64,000 bases of DNA, from assembly GCA_015680685.1 (NCBI GenBank), contig MNCI01005567.1:607671-671670 (forward strand), read 5' to 3'. Position 1 is the first letter of the stretch. Every line of letters starts with the position of its first letter. Origin of the DNA: Gnetum montanum (taxonomy: Eukaryota; Streptophyta; Gnetopsida; Gnetales; Gnetaceae). Positions 10,163 through 21,260 of the stretch are shown here, piece by piece. A program made the translations under genes and the position numbers. The notes beneath the pieces were generated by a model. That model had not been told where the DNA came from, did not search any database, and saw only the letters and a list, made by a program, of their open reading frames with translations.

Positions 10163-12880
10163 TTGTAATCACTTTAAGAAAGGTCACAATGCTTGTAACA
10201 GGCCGCATTGAGGCTACCCTCATCATGAAATATGATGATGTTGAGGGTTCATAGCATTGGTTGTGCCATGAGGTCCCAGTGGAGTTAACTAGGAAGCTTC
10301 AACAGGCTGGCCTAATGGACCTTTTCTTTGCCCTTATCCTGAGTATCCCAGTGGCCAAGATAATTACTATCATTGACTCTGTTAGTGAAAGTGTAGGTCC
10401 TTTCATCCCACAAGCCTGTGGTGTGTGGGTGATTTTTGACATTACAGATGATTTTTTTGTGGACCTCTCCAGCCTCCCCTCAAAGGGCTCATTAGTTGCT
10501 AAAAAATCTAATACATGGACAATAGAGGGGATGTTGAGCAGTGGTTGAGCACTTCTAAGTCCTACAAAGGAATACTTGTCAAGGAAGTATGACTACCTAT
10601 GGTCCACCACCTCTATCTAGTCTTTTGTGCATGTGCATATCCAAAGCTACACTCCCAAGGAAAAATTCTTGGGGTGGAACAAGCTTGGGTAATGAGGGAT
10701 GTGATAGAAGAAGGAACATGGTACAACTAGGCTTCTTACCTTGTTAATGGCCTACATGATAAAATTATCATATTGTGCCACAACCTCCAGGAGAAGTCAC
10801 ACATGCACTTCGCATTCTTCGTAGCATGTCTACAAAGGTTTGTGAAGTTCTTGGTGGTTAGGAAGGATGGGTGATGAGTGGTTCAGGATTGCAAGCAACT
10901 CTCCAAGCTATGGATTTGGCACCTATTCACTATCACGTAATCACAGGATCCCTTAAAGGTAATTGATGAGTCATTTTCTATAATGACTAGAGGCCAACTA
11001 GGACAATCTCACAACTCATGTGATTGTGCAGGTGAGGCCCCATTGGTAAACACTAGAAATGCAGCTAGTGGAATGCAACTCATTGTTGAGGTAGTGGGAT
11101 CATCCAAGATAAAAATTAAGAAGTCACACCCCATGGAGGAGCCAGTACATGAAGTGGAGGAGAGCAACAAGAAAATCTTTTTAAACTTTCACAATTTTTG
11201 TTCAAAAATTGTAGGTGAGTGTGACTCATTAGATACTATTATAATATGCTATGTTATGCTATAATAAATGAAAATTCTAATCCTAACTTATGTAGATCAT
11301 CAAATGTAGGCAATAGAGCCTCTATAGTAGTAGCAGAGCCCATAGTGGATGATGTCCCTCCTCAAACTAAGGGACAAGTACTAGAGGAAGAGGAGCAAGA
11401 AGCTATAGAGGTCCTACAGCAACTAGATGAAGAAGGGTTACTACAGTTTGATGGGGGTGAGTTTGAAAATTTCTTTGATGGCATGTAGATGGATGATCCC
11501 CCCACTTTCACATCTAAGGGCTTGTTGGGTAGGAGCTTTGCACTGCCATCTCTTTTTTTTGTGTTGTTTATTTTTTTTCTAACTCTTACACCTTTGTCCC
11601 TTGGTTGTTTGATAATTATTAAACATGTTGTATCATAGCCACTCATGTTTTTGCTAAGGGTCCAGTGTCCACCTCCACCTTCTAAATGCAACCATAGACA
11701 AAGGCAACTAATAAGTTTGCCTTCATGGAAGGCTTGGTTGAAGACATGGTGAACCGTATATAGCAAATGGACCCTGAGATCGATATGTCTATATTTTTCT
11801 ACATTGCTTTACCTACCTACTACTTGTTCTATTACTAACACTGATTTTCCTATTATATGATAATAGGTTCTCAACTCCGGTGGAATCCAAATAGGATGGC
11901 CAAAGTTGATGATGTGCTTGAATTTTCCCTCAAAGTAGACTAAGTGCTCTATTGCATGTATGATGGGGCAAGTAAGTGCACACTCTCATCTGTGAGAGTA
12001 TTATGAAAATGTAGGCATACTAACGAGCATCTGTGGAAGCAGGTGCATGAGCTCCAAGATAGGGGACAAGCCAAGATGCAAAACTAGAGGACCTGTAGGC
12101 CCATTATGACTTCCTATCGACCCATGATAGAGGAGACGGTACCTAGTGCATAGCTAAGATTGACTATGCCAGGTATTGGTTGACCATCCATGGCAAAAAT
12201 GAGGCCACTTGAGAGGTGATCGAGCAATAGCTACAAATGGATCTACTAGATAGGAAGAACTAGGACTAGAAGGATTACAATGCCAAAGTGTATCAATAGG
12301 GTCAAACCTAGAAGAACCATAAATACCACTACAAGAAGGAGTGAGAGGCATACCTTAAAAGGTACAAAGATGAGTCCATGGAGTGCCATTACCATGACAT
12401 GTTCCTTGATGCAAATAGCGCAATGCAGGCTTATGAATTATTTTCTATCAACATAGTGGTGGATGGGACCCTAGAGAGACACATTACTATGCCTTCAGGA
12501 GAGGTTACTTCTACTACATTTTCATTGAGGCCACCCTCATGGAAAAATATGGAGAAAGGAAAGAGCCTCATGAGTATTAACCTTAGTGAGGAGGATTGGA
12601 CACAACTATTAAAGGTAGAAATTCTTTGATGCTTGGAGGCAGGCCTCAATAGGATGCCTCTAGATATTGGTGTAGGTCCTTCTCAGGTTGGTTTGGCTTA
12701 AATTTCTTTTTTCTTTTTGTGATCATTTCGCATATCACTTATTTGTCAGATAATTTATTATCTTATTTTACCTAAAGCAAGTTCTGGGTGATGGTGCAAG
12801 TCTCAGTGGAGTAGTAGAGGAAGAGGAAGAAGAAGAACCCCAACCCCCATCAAACACTATTAGGTGAGCAACCGAAAATG
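10163..12880 (+). pseudogene. Antisense gene copy 1, downstream exons of unknown function
   Basis: The next exon encodes IEATLIMKYDDVEGS, then LQQAGLMDLFFALILSIPVAKIITIIDS and a hydrophobic, mixed alpha/beta-looking stretch. Copy 2 shows the same order with KATLIMKYGDVEGVQHWF and LIDIFLALSLSILMAKMVTIIDS. It distantly recalls plant transposon-associated proteins (plant mobile domain or Athila ORF1 type), but I cannot name it. Later pieces near 10,983-11,264, 11,300-11,490 (acidic, EEEQEAIEVLQQLDEEG) and 12,378-12,629 match copy 2 and are separated by GT...AG introns (for example GTGAGT at 11,214). Stops make it a relic. Confidence 0.5.
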
Positions 12881-13039
12881 TAGCCCTATTGTTAGGAAAT
12901 TTTTCATTTTTGACAATTTCTTGTTTTGAATGTACACTTAAACTATGATTTAATGAAAATGTGATGATGATTCATATATCACTTTGTTGTATTTTTTTTA
13001 ATGTTTCAAAAATTCTATCTTGCGATTGATTGATGCAAT
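12881..13039. other. AT-rich spacer
   Basis: No coding or repeat signal beyond AT-rich sequence between the end of the antisense gene and the GGCC repeats. The equivalent in copy 2 is 23,960-24,184. Confidence 0.4.
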
Positions 13040-13290
13040 TAGGCCCCTTATGGGCCCCATGCCAATTTAGGGCCATGGTGAAAGGGCCAACACTAATTTA
13101 AGGTCATTTCAGGCCATCACTACTTTAAGGCCATTTCAAGCCATTGCACAAAGGAAAGTAAGTTGCTAGTTTTAGGCCTTAGTGGTCCATGCAATAGTTT
13201 AGGGCCTTTTCAAGTTGTGGTACCAAAAGAAAGCAGGTTGCCAATCTTAGGCCTTAGTAGGCCATGGTGTGTTTTTTTTCTTGTTTTTTT
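13040..13290. repeat. GGCC-rich degenerate tandem repeat (C1)
   Basis: Units of 27-45 bp read like TAGTTTTAGGCCTTAGTGGT followed by CCATG. It matches 24,185-24,480 in the second internal region and the 3,701-4,015 array in core sequence (TAGTTTAAGG..CTTAG). It lies between the antisense gene and protease in both copies. Confidence 0.65.
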
Positions 13291-13439
13291 GGTAAACAAA
13301 ATTTCATAAACTAAACAAATGAAATAACTAATGGAAAATGCAAGTAACTATGCAAATGTAATTATACAAGCAAAAAACAAAAAGTGAGCAAGACATGCAA
13401 ATAAACTAAGGGGATACTTTAGTCATGTAAGTGTTTCCA

Positions 13440-14180
13440 AACCTAATGTGAGTTAAGAGGTGCATATGGCCTAGGATACATAAGAAAATACTCACCTAGA
13501 CCCTCATCAATTGTGTAAAAGGGAAATTCTACCTAAAGAGCTCCCTCAAGAAGGTTATTCATTTTGTTTGGTTGCCTAGATGAATTAGCTGGATAAGGTT
13601 GGCCTTCATCCCAAATAGGTGGCATGTCTTCAAAGAACTCTACTTTTGACCTTAGCTCTACATCAACATTGTTAATGGTTAAGGGAAATACATTGTCATC
13701 ATATATTATCACCTCTTCACCCTCATAGGCTAGGTGCATATCTTGATGGATAGGTGAAGATACATCCCATAACTAGGTTAGCTAGGAGCTCCCTAGGATT
13801 CGGTTGAAATTGGACATCTCTTCAATGAAAATGAACTCAACGGTAGTAGAGAATTGTTCCCCTACCACAAAAGCTATTGTGATAATTCCCTTTATGACAA
13901 CATATGCTCTATTGACGGATTTTAAGCACTTTGTTTTGGTTGGCTTGATTTGGTCAACCAGACCAAGTTTGTCAATGACTGGGAATGGGATGATGTTGGT
14001 TGCCACCTTTTCATTGACATGCACCCTATAGATTTTGTACTATCCTACATGAATCATTATAAACATTGGTGCACTAGTCACTTAACCCTTTTCAGGGTCA
14101 ACCTTGACCACCTCATCATGAAACATCAAGGGTTTTGACCTCAACTCTTAAGTTGTGGGGGGAAGCATTATAGCATGGAT
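13440..14180 (-). pseudogene. Retroviral-type aspartic protease region (Tat-like element 1)
   Basis: Minus-strand pieces read VHVNEKVATNIIPFPVIDKLGL, where the family has VLIDGGASVNILP, then AFVVGEQFSTTVEFIF. Next come FNRILGSS (family: YDLLLGRPW), SSPIHQDMHLAYEGEEVII (family: STLHQKLKF) and PPIWDEGQPYPAN. The active-site Asp-Gly-Gly is replaced by Asn-Glu-Lys, so it cannot cleave the polyprotein. The first piece is open at 13,782-14,024 and the second at 13,533-13,739. The same region of the second copy is 24,780-25,480. Confidence 0.75.
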
Positions 14181-14989
14181 GGCTTTTTCATCCACTGGAA
14201 TATCTTCCTTGATAGGAATAGAGGTCAACATGTGGACTAATACTTCATGGTGAGCAAAGGATGTCATTATTAGGTCATATAGGCTCAAGGTTGTGTTCTT
14301 TTGTTTGAGAGCCTATTTAAGCTATGCCAATGCATCCAAGAAGTATTTCTGCTATCTATTGTTTTGGTAGCCCTTACTTCTTTCATGCAACCTAAGAGAC
14401 GAATCTCCTAAGGAGGAGATTTAGCCTTTTCTTGTGCAGTGGGCTTCCAAGCCTCAATGCTCATTGGTTGGTTACTTCCACTTGCATTGACATCCTAAGA
14501 TGATGAGGCCATGGGGATGGAATACAAGGGGATGGGCTTAGGAGGACCTAACTCCATGTTTCCTAATAATCTTATTAGCGAGATGCTCATCGAGTCTCTT
14601 AGGATGCAACTTTGGGTAGGCAAGGAGTGTCATATTTCCCACCATCAACCTTGAATAGGAGGGGGATCTGCATGTCATAGCACCCTAATGACAAAGGATG
14701 TTTGGGTTTTGTTGCCACAATGTGCTACAAGGCCCTAAACATAAAGGGTGTTGTGGGTGGCTAAGGTGGTGCTCTGATGATAAAAGAGGACTATGATCTA
14801 GTTAACATTAAGGCCCCATCACTACTAGAGGGTGCATGAACCACAAATGGTTCATGTGTCAGTTTTGCATCATCATAAACACTAATAGCATTGATGCTAG
14901 CTTGCACTACTAGTGTTGAGGGGGTCTTTATAGACCTTCATTGGTTGGTTTTTTGGGTGCATAGGGTTGCTATCATTAAGGGCCAATTT
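14181..14989 (-). other. Gag-protease linker, degenerate
   Basis: On the minus strand this lies between the gag HGHDT motif and protease. Short matching pieces occur in copy 2 (25,480-26,280). Many stops interrupt it and I recognise no fold. Confidence 0.45.
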
Positions 14990-16400
14990 TCCTTATTCAA
15001 TCATGCATTGGATGTCATATTTTAAGGCTAGGCAGTAGTCTGTATCATGGCCATGAAATTGGTGATAGTTGTAGGGGCTCATTTACCATAGCTACTGAGG
15101 GGTTTTTGAGGACCTCATAGTATCACTCATGGTGCTTATGTGCATCCTCAAACATTTGCTTGTGCTATATGCACCTAGCACAAAGTAACTTTTCCAAAAG
15201 CTCAAATAGCTTGATAGGTAATGGGGTATACTTTGAGCGATCCTTGCACTCAAAGGTTGGCCTTGGGGTAGCTGCCCTAAAATCATAGCTTGTGTAGGTT
15301 GATTGGTTTTCACAGCGCTAGAACAAGATTCTTTATTGTTGTTAGTTAGGGCTTTAGGTATCTTGGCCATTGGTTTAGTGTTGTTGGGCTTGGCTTCATC
15401 AACCACAACTGCAATGGTTGTTGTTGCTTTACCATTTTCTTTGTCCTTATTTGTGTGCACATTCTTATAGGCTACATAGGTTAGATCCTTACTGGCCTCT
15501 GCTGTGTCCTAGATGCTCTTTATTTGAGCAAAGGCTTAGCTCAAGGAGTGCAAAGCTAGATAGTATAATTTAGACTTGATAAAGTCATTCACTACATAGT
15601 TAAAGATGGCCAAGATGTGGGTTTCTACTATTGGCTCACAGATTTCATTAAGTGCAGTGCTCCACCATTGAATGAACTTTTGTATGGGCTCTAGAGGGCC
15701 TTACTTAATGTCCATTAGCTAGTCCAAGATGGCTTCAAGCTTTAAGTTATCCTTGAAGCAGGTTATGAATTGGTTGAGAAACTCTTCCAAAGTAGATATG
15801 GAAGCCCTGGGGAGTAGATGGTACCAATCAAGTGCCTGACTAGTTAAGGACATGGCAAATACATGAATGATTACATGTGACCATGCTTGTAGGAGTAGGC
15901 ATTCAGAAAAAAATGTTATGAGGTGGGCATGAAGGTTCCCCTCACCATTGTATTTTGTTAACTAAGGAAGTTGGACCCTGGGAGGCAAGGCTAGTGATGG
16001 GACCACAAGACTGATGGGGTTATCCTGGTAGAAGTCCATCATATGGACCATTTCAAAGTTAGAAACTTTAATCTACCTAACCTCCTCCGTTAGTGTTTCG
16101 ATGAGTTGGAATGCTTGGTCTAAACTTGGGGAAGATGCAACTAGTTACACCAATTGTGCTACCTATTGTACCATTTGAGTGGTCCACAACCCTATTGTGG
16201 GCTATGTAACCACATGGGACACTTGTTGTGTTTGTTGTTGCATGTATTACTATATGTGTAACCACTATGCCATAGGCATAGAGGCTAGGATCCACCATGC
16301 AGTTATGGCTTGCATAGATGGTTGGGACAAAGGACACCTAACTCGTGTGTGGCTGAGACAAGGGCATCATGTGCACATACAACTATGTTGGCATCACATA
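14990..16400 (-). pseudogene. Gag (capsid) of Tat-like element 1
   Basis: Gag builds the virus-like particle. The minus strand reads LPRVQLP, then KYNGEGNLHAHLITFF, MSLTSQALDWYHLLPRASI, LEEFLNQFITCFKDN, and EPIQKFIQWW. This is the Ty3/gypsy retrotrans-gag pattern (GDPREHLRRF; ALDWYMRLPPASI; FEELAQAF). Downstream is the Tat-type NYHQFHGHDTDYCLALKYDIQ motif. The open piece at 15,092-15,460 is the basic, low-complexity linker between them. Internal stops show it is dead. The matching gag of the second copy is at 26,280-27,700. Confidence 0.85.
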
Positions 16401-17498
16401 TGCTAGTAAGGAAGACTTTGCAAACAAGGCAAAGATGAAAAAGGAAAACATGGTAGAGGGCCCCACACCTTATTATGCATGTAGTACTTGGTAGCTTGCT
16501 ACCACAAGCATGGACTTGGGTGGCGAGAGTGACATTGCTACCTCAAAGAAGGAAAAAAACTAGGATTGGTGCAAAACAAAGCTAGAAACAGGCTATTGAA
16601 TACAAGTGTAAAATGGGATACCACTCTCTAAATGAGCCTCAAATTCATCTTTTTTATTCTGTAGGGGTTCATCGTAGCTTGATGATACATCATTATCATT
16701 AGGCCTACTCACTCTAAAAAGTTGGTCTAGCAACCATTGAAAGTTATAGGTAAGTGGGATGAATGCGTTAAGTGTAGGAAAAAATTCCTTTCCATTTCAA
16801 TGTATGATCTCAAAACTCTGCTTAGTGTCCAGTTCTTAGTGGTCTAGGCATAGACCTACATGAAGTTTCTTATAGAGTAAGTTGTATTTTTCATCGTTGA
16901 GTGCCATGTGCTTAAGTGGTTGGTTGTGTAGTCTAAGTGACTACCGTTGTGGCTATATGAGACTAAGTGGGGGATCAATATCGACCACTTGTTGGATAGG
17001 GTGGGTCACCTTCGTGCTTAGGGAAAAGGTTGAAGGATGCATGGGATTCATGTTACTATGTAAAAATGCAAGAAATGATAGTGTTAAGCAGAAAATGGTT
17101 AAGTGCAAAAATGTTGGAAAAAATGGCTAAATATGAGAGACTGTGAAAATAGGCCAAAAAATAGCTAACTCAAGAAACACTACTAACTCTGGTATTATGC
17201 TCACTATGCTCTAAGAACCTATTACACTCTCTAGAACACCCAGAGTTTTGAATGTAATGGGTACAGTTGGGCTTTTGTCCTATAGGGTTCCAAGGGAACC
17301 AACAATTGGGATCAATCTACATCAAACAAATTGCAGATAACTCCTATGTTGGCCTATGATCTAGCTACTACCATGGTAGGTCCATAGGGGTGTTACATCT
17401 ACACTAACTTAAAACAAGTGACAAAGGTGAAAAAAGCTTATGGGACTACCCTTGAACACAGAAGGAATGGGAGACCCTCCTTCTATCACTAAAAACTA
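16401..17498 (-). other. 5' leader / gag N-terminal region, element 1
   Basis: On the minus strand this is the stretch between the 5' LTR (A2) and the gag capsid. It is co-linear with 27,700-28,936 in copy 2. Directly after the LTR the minus strand reads TAGTGATAGAAGGAGGGTC. Copy 2 has TGGTGTTAGAAGGAGGTCC at the same place, so this shared block is a candidate primer-binding site, but I cannot assign a tRNA. Confidence 0.45.
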
Positions 17499-19313
17499 TG
17501 ACAACCAAAAATGTCAAAGGTTGGAACACTGAGAGGTTAGTGGGAATATAGCCTAACCCTAAGTCCATGTGAGGGCCATGTTAGAAAATGGAGACATTGT
17601 GCCCTAAAAAATCTTGTCAATCAAATAGGGACTTACGAGGTGTTAATATGAACATGTGCGAGAGAGGTTTGCACAGTGTTACGTGCAGGAACTAGGACCA
17701 ACTAAGCCAAAGTGTAGTGGGTTGTCCTAGCCTAAGAACAACAATGTAAACATGCAAATACGTATGAAATAATGAGAAAATGCAAGTGCTATGCTAAATA
17801 CTAAAGAAAAATGCTTGAAAATGCAATGGAACTTAAGAGTGAAAGTGCACCACCCCAAATGGGGGAGCGTAGCTATTGTAGGAAAAGAGGTGAGAGTGGT
17901 ACACAATGTATAGGTAGGCACAGTGATAGCATAGCAATATAGTCATAATTTGGACATCTAGGCTACAGAACTAATGGCTACCATGGGGGACTAAACCTAC
18001 TAGGTTGGCTATTGCTACATTCTACAGGTGCAATGGTGGACTGCCTGTTGAACAATGTGGACCAGTTGTTTGATGGGATCTTGGAATGCACCAAAGTGCT
18101 AGATGTACTCAAGTGCTCTAGTGCAAGAGTGCCAAAGATGCTTAGAATGCCAAAATTCTTAATTCTCTTTTGATTTTCCAACCCCTAGAATTCTAAACAT
18201 AGGGGTATTTATAGGGCTAGGGTTAGCATTAAATGAAAATTAGGTGTCATGTGGCACAAGATGTGGATCAAGCACCATGTGGCATGAGGGTAGATGGGGC
18301 TAGGCTGACCTTTACTACGCTTCCATGGGAGTAACAAAGTGTCACATTCTACAGTATTACAACAAGTCCCCAGAGACTGTTGAACTATGACTACACTACC
18401 AAGACTGCATGTGCCAAAGTTTGAAAGAGCACAATATACCTCCAAATAATGCAAACCATTGCAACTTGGAGGCTATGCTCCAACACTACATCTTCCCCTC
18501 TTTCAAGTAGGTTCAAGCATAGATACAATTTTTGGGAACCAATGGGGGTGCAAAAGAGATACAAATTGTTGTTCTTGCTTGTTGAAAGGATGTTGAAGCT
18601 AAGATGAAGGCTAATGCTGAGTTTTTGAGGCTTTTGAAGGCTATAAAGGCTTTTCTTTAATGTCATGCTAGCTATGCTTTAGAGTTTAATACAACATTTG
18701 GTCAAATTTTGCAAAATTATGATGTCCAACATTGGTTAAACTAGCTACACTCTAGATCATAGTAGAGTGTAGCAAGGATACTTAGAAAAATTTGACAAAA
18801 TTTGAAGTTTTTCTTCATGCTATGCTTGCTACACTCTAGGCTGTAGTAGGAGAGGTAGCCTCAAGAGTTAGAAAATTTTCCAAATGTCTATACCATGCTA
18901 AGCTAGCTTAACAGCTTCTTGCCTAACACTTAGGTAAAATTGATCATTGAAAAGTGTGCTAAGTTGGCTACACTAGGGAGCATAGCAACCCAAAAGATTG
19001 AAAATTTGCTAAACTATTTCGTCCATCCCAAGCAGTTCTAACAACTTCTGGCTTCGCACTTGGGCAAACTGACCATGGAAGTATGCATTATGCTAGCTAT
19101 GCTCCCGAGCATAGTAGGTAGAGTGAGAGTGTAGCAAAACACTTAGAAAAATTTTCATGCAACTACTATTGACACTTAGAAAATCTAGCAAAATAGGACA
19201 TGCTTCATGCTATGCTAGGGAGCGTAGCACCAACACTTAGAAAAATTTGCCAAGTTTTAACACTTAGATAAATTTACAGTTGAAGTGCTAAACCCAAAAT
19301 TGATGGTGTTTCA
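17499..19313 (-). repeat. Long LTR A2 (5' LTR of Tat-like element 1, shared border with element 2)
   Basis: It is 1,815 bp long and co-linear with A1, with the same ends (TGACAACCAAAAATG on the left, TGGTGTTTCA on the right, plus strand). Its left side leads into the gag of element 1. Its right side leads straight into the region before the second antisense gene without a polypurine tract. The U3-side palindromic array is at about 18,660-19,240. Confidence 0.85.
18206..18213 (-). promoter_or_regulatory. LTR TATA box (A2)
   Basis: TATAAATA on the minus strand, at the same place as in A1 and A3. It would drive gag of element 1. Confidence 0.65.
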
Positions 19314-19517
19314 GTATGTGTTTGCCCTGCAAAGGTGTTATTCTGTTACATTATTTTTTGAAATGGCAAAAAAATGTAGGTGAGGTCTAGTCATGTTGGG
19401 GGTCATGAGATCTATGGGAGTGTCATGTCCTAGGGCACAACTATGTGATTACAAGAACTACAAGGGAGACTTGGTGCTAAGTGTGCATTTCTAGATTCTC
19501 TATTTTCTATTTTTTTT

Positions 19518-19549
<32 letters not shown>

Positions 19550-20329
19550 TGCAAAATTGTTGCTCAATTTTGGGCCATGACCAAACACAATGCAAGAGTC
19601 ATGGTTGTGGTCAATGTTCATCAATGCAACCATAGGGACCATAGCCATGGTGGGAAAAAGGACAGTAGGCAATGCACAGCACTATAGCAATGCACTATGT
19701 GGTGGGGAAGAGAGCATTGGGGTAGTGGCCAAACCTTGATTCATTGGCCATAGCCAAGACTATGCTCCCATCTCAAAGGCACAGTTGATGGCAAGTGTCT
19801 ATCAAAATGGCCTATCCAACAATTAATTTTTTTTGGACTACACTCCTTGGATAGCATAGTCGGTAGTTAGAATTTTTTGCTGCAATCTAGGACTATGCTC
19901 TGCAGTGTTCCAAAGCATGGCCAGAGTTAGAAAAATTTGTTGTCTTTCTAGACTATGATCTCAAAGGTAACTCAAAGTTAGAATTTTTTGTGACTCGACA
20001 AGACTATGTTACTTGGGGTTATTAAAATTTTGCAAAATTTGTGCAAAGTGCTAAACTTGTGTAATGTACAATGCTAATGCGAAATTGCCAAAACATGCAA
20101 ACTATAATAATAAATGTGCAAACATATGAAAAAAAATGCTAATGCTATGCAAAATGTGTTATACCCCAGTGAGTACTAGGTGCATCAAATGTATGTGTTA
20201 ACATCCTATACCTACAAGGCCCCAAAAGGCCCTAAGATATTTTTGCTAATCCTATGCAATTTTATGCTAATATTGCCAAATTCAACTTAATGTATTTTTG
20301 TCAATTTTTGCATCTAGTGTATACTAACA
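19314..20329. other. Spacer between LTR A2 and antisense gene copy 2
   Basis: No protein is recognisable. It contains a pyrimidine tract of T runs broken by C at about 19,510-19,550, and a weak version (19,830-20,030) of the short repeat array that precedes copy 1 of the antisense gene. The last 100 bases are co-linear with 9,140-9,240. Confidence 0.45.
19510..19550. repeat. Poly-T/C simple repeat
   Basis: Runs of eight to ten T separated by single C. It is low complexity and makes the spurious poly-Phe and poly-Lys frames on the two strands. Confidence 0.8.
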
Positions 20330-21166
20330 CTTCATTTGTTACTTTTTTGAGGTTGTAGAGTGTTGCTAAAACCCATCTTGGTCATTATAAAGCTTGTTGG
20401 CATTCTCTGCTACATGAGCAAGCATGTGTCCAAAATGTCTATGCTAGATATGTAGGTGGGTTATCAAGTAGTGTGGTTCTAGCTAGAGGTATGCAAGTTC
20501 TTGGCATTCCTGCTACAACACTTCAGTATGATTATGTGGTCACACTTAGTAGTAGAGTTTGAGGGCATCATCACTGAGACGTTGTTGCTTGGGGCTAACT
20601 AAAACATATTGAGTTTCATGTTTAATGAGCCCACTATTAGTGATGACAAAGCAAGTGGTTCGAGCTAAGGCCCCAGGGGTGCTCATCCCTTATCCAAGAT
20701 TTGGCAGATGCCAGACTTCTCTTACTACAATAAGAGAACCACACTCTTTGTTGCTCAATGCATGCACACTTTTTTCTAAAACCCACCAAGAATGGTATAC
20801 TGTGTTGGAGGGTAAGTGCTCTTATGGTTTTTGCATTATGTTTTTTTGCTACTAGCTCATGCTAAGTTTGCCAACTGCTCATATCTAATGCTAGATTTAG
20901 AGTTGATGAGTAAGGTCTCCACAATGAGGAAGAAACTCTTGCCTTAACTCATACCACCCTAGAGGTGTTCTTCTTTAGTTTGAACATTCAGGAGGTTGTC
21001 CTTGAGTAGTTGGAAACTAATCTAATGGATTATCCTACCTAGTATCCAAGGGCATTTGAGCAATGCAAAACCCATGATTGGCTTGATGAGGAGTAGGCTA
21101 GTGATGAGGTCAACCTCAAGGAGTTGTTTGCACCACCACCTCCATCTTGCATACCCTTTGTTCCAT
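20330..21166 (+). pseudogene. FCP1/NLI-phosphatase-like domain, antisense to gag (copy 2)
   Basis: This copy is co-linear with 9,230-10,083. Plus-strand blocks read KPILVIIKLVGILCYMS, FLAFLLQHFSMIMWSHL, LSKIWQMPDFSYYN, RTTLFVAQCMHTFF, NPPRMVYCVGG and then HNEEETLAL. The spacing matches plant FCP1-like HAD phosphatases. The motif-I aspartates are replaced by Lys and Val, differently from copy 1, so both copies have lost the catalytic site. Stops occur, for example after CMHTFF. The exon ends PPPPSCIPFVP at a GTAAGC donor. Confidence 0.6.
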
Positions 21167-21260
21167 GTAAGCATTTATCATTTTGGATCTTATTCTTGCT
21201 CACATATGCTTGTTGATTTGCCTTTGCATGATATTATTTCTATTTTTTCCTTTGTTGCAG
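21167..21260 (+). other. Spliceosomal-type intron in antisense gene copy 2
   Basis: GTAAGC donor, then T-rich sequence, then a CCTTTGTTGCAG acceptor. Joining the exons keeps the frame (FVP, then FVVASGEVKVV). It sits at the same place as the 79-bp intron of copy 1 (10,084-10,162). Confidence 0.7.

Noticed and set aside
9230-12880. Treating the FCP1-like region as an active host phosphatase gene
   Set aside because: Motif-I aspartates are lost, several stops are present, and a second copy sits in the same retroelement context.
16882-17130. Plus-strand 82-codon frame with Cys-rich start
   Set aside because: It is antisense to the gag leader, is not conserved in copy 2, and has no domain resemblance.
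337-19318. A target duplication for the A1-A2 element
   Set aside because: The 5-bp flanks (TGTGA on the left, GTATG on the right) do not match, and shifting the ends by a few bases did not help.
19510-19550. Poly-T tract as a possible retroposed-gene or LINE tail
   Set aside because: There is no adjacent reverse-orientation gene, no target duplication, and the tract is interrupted by C at regular steps, so a simple repeat is more likely.
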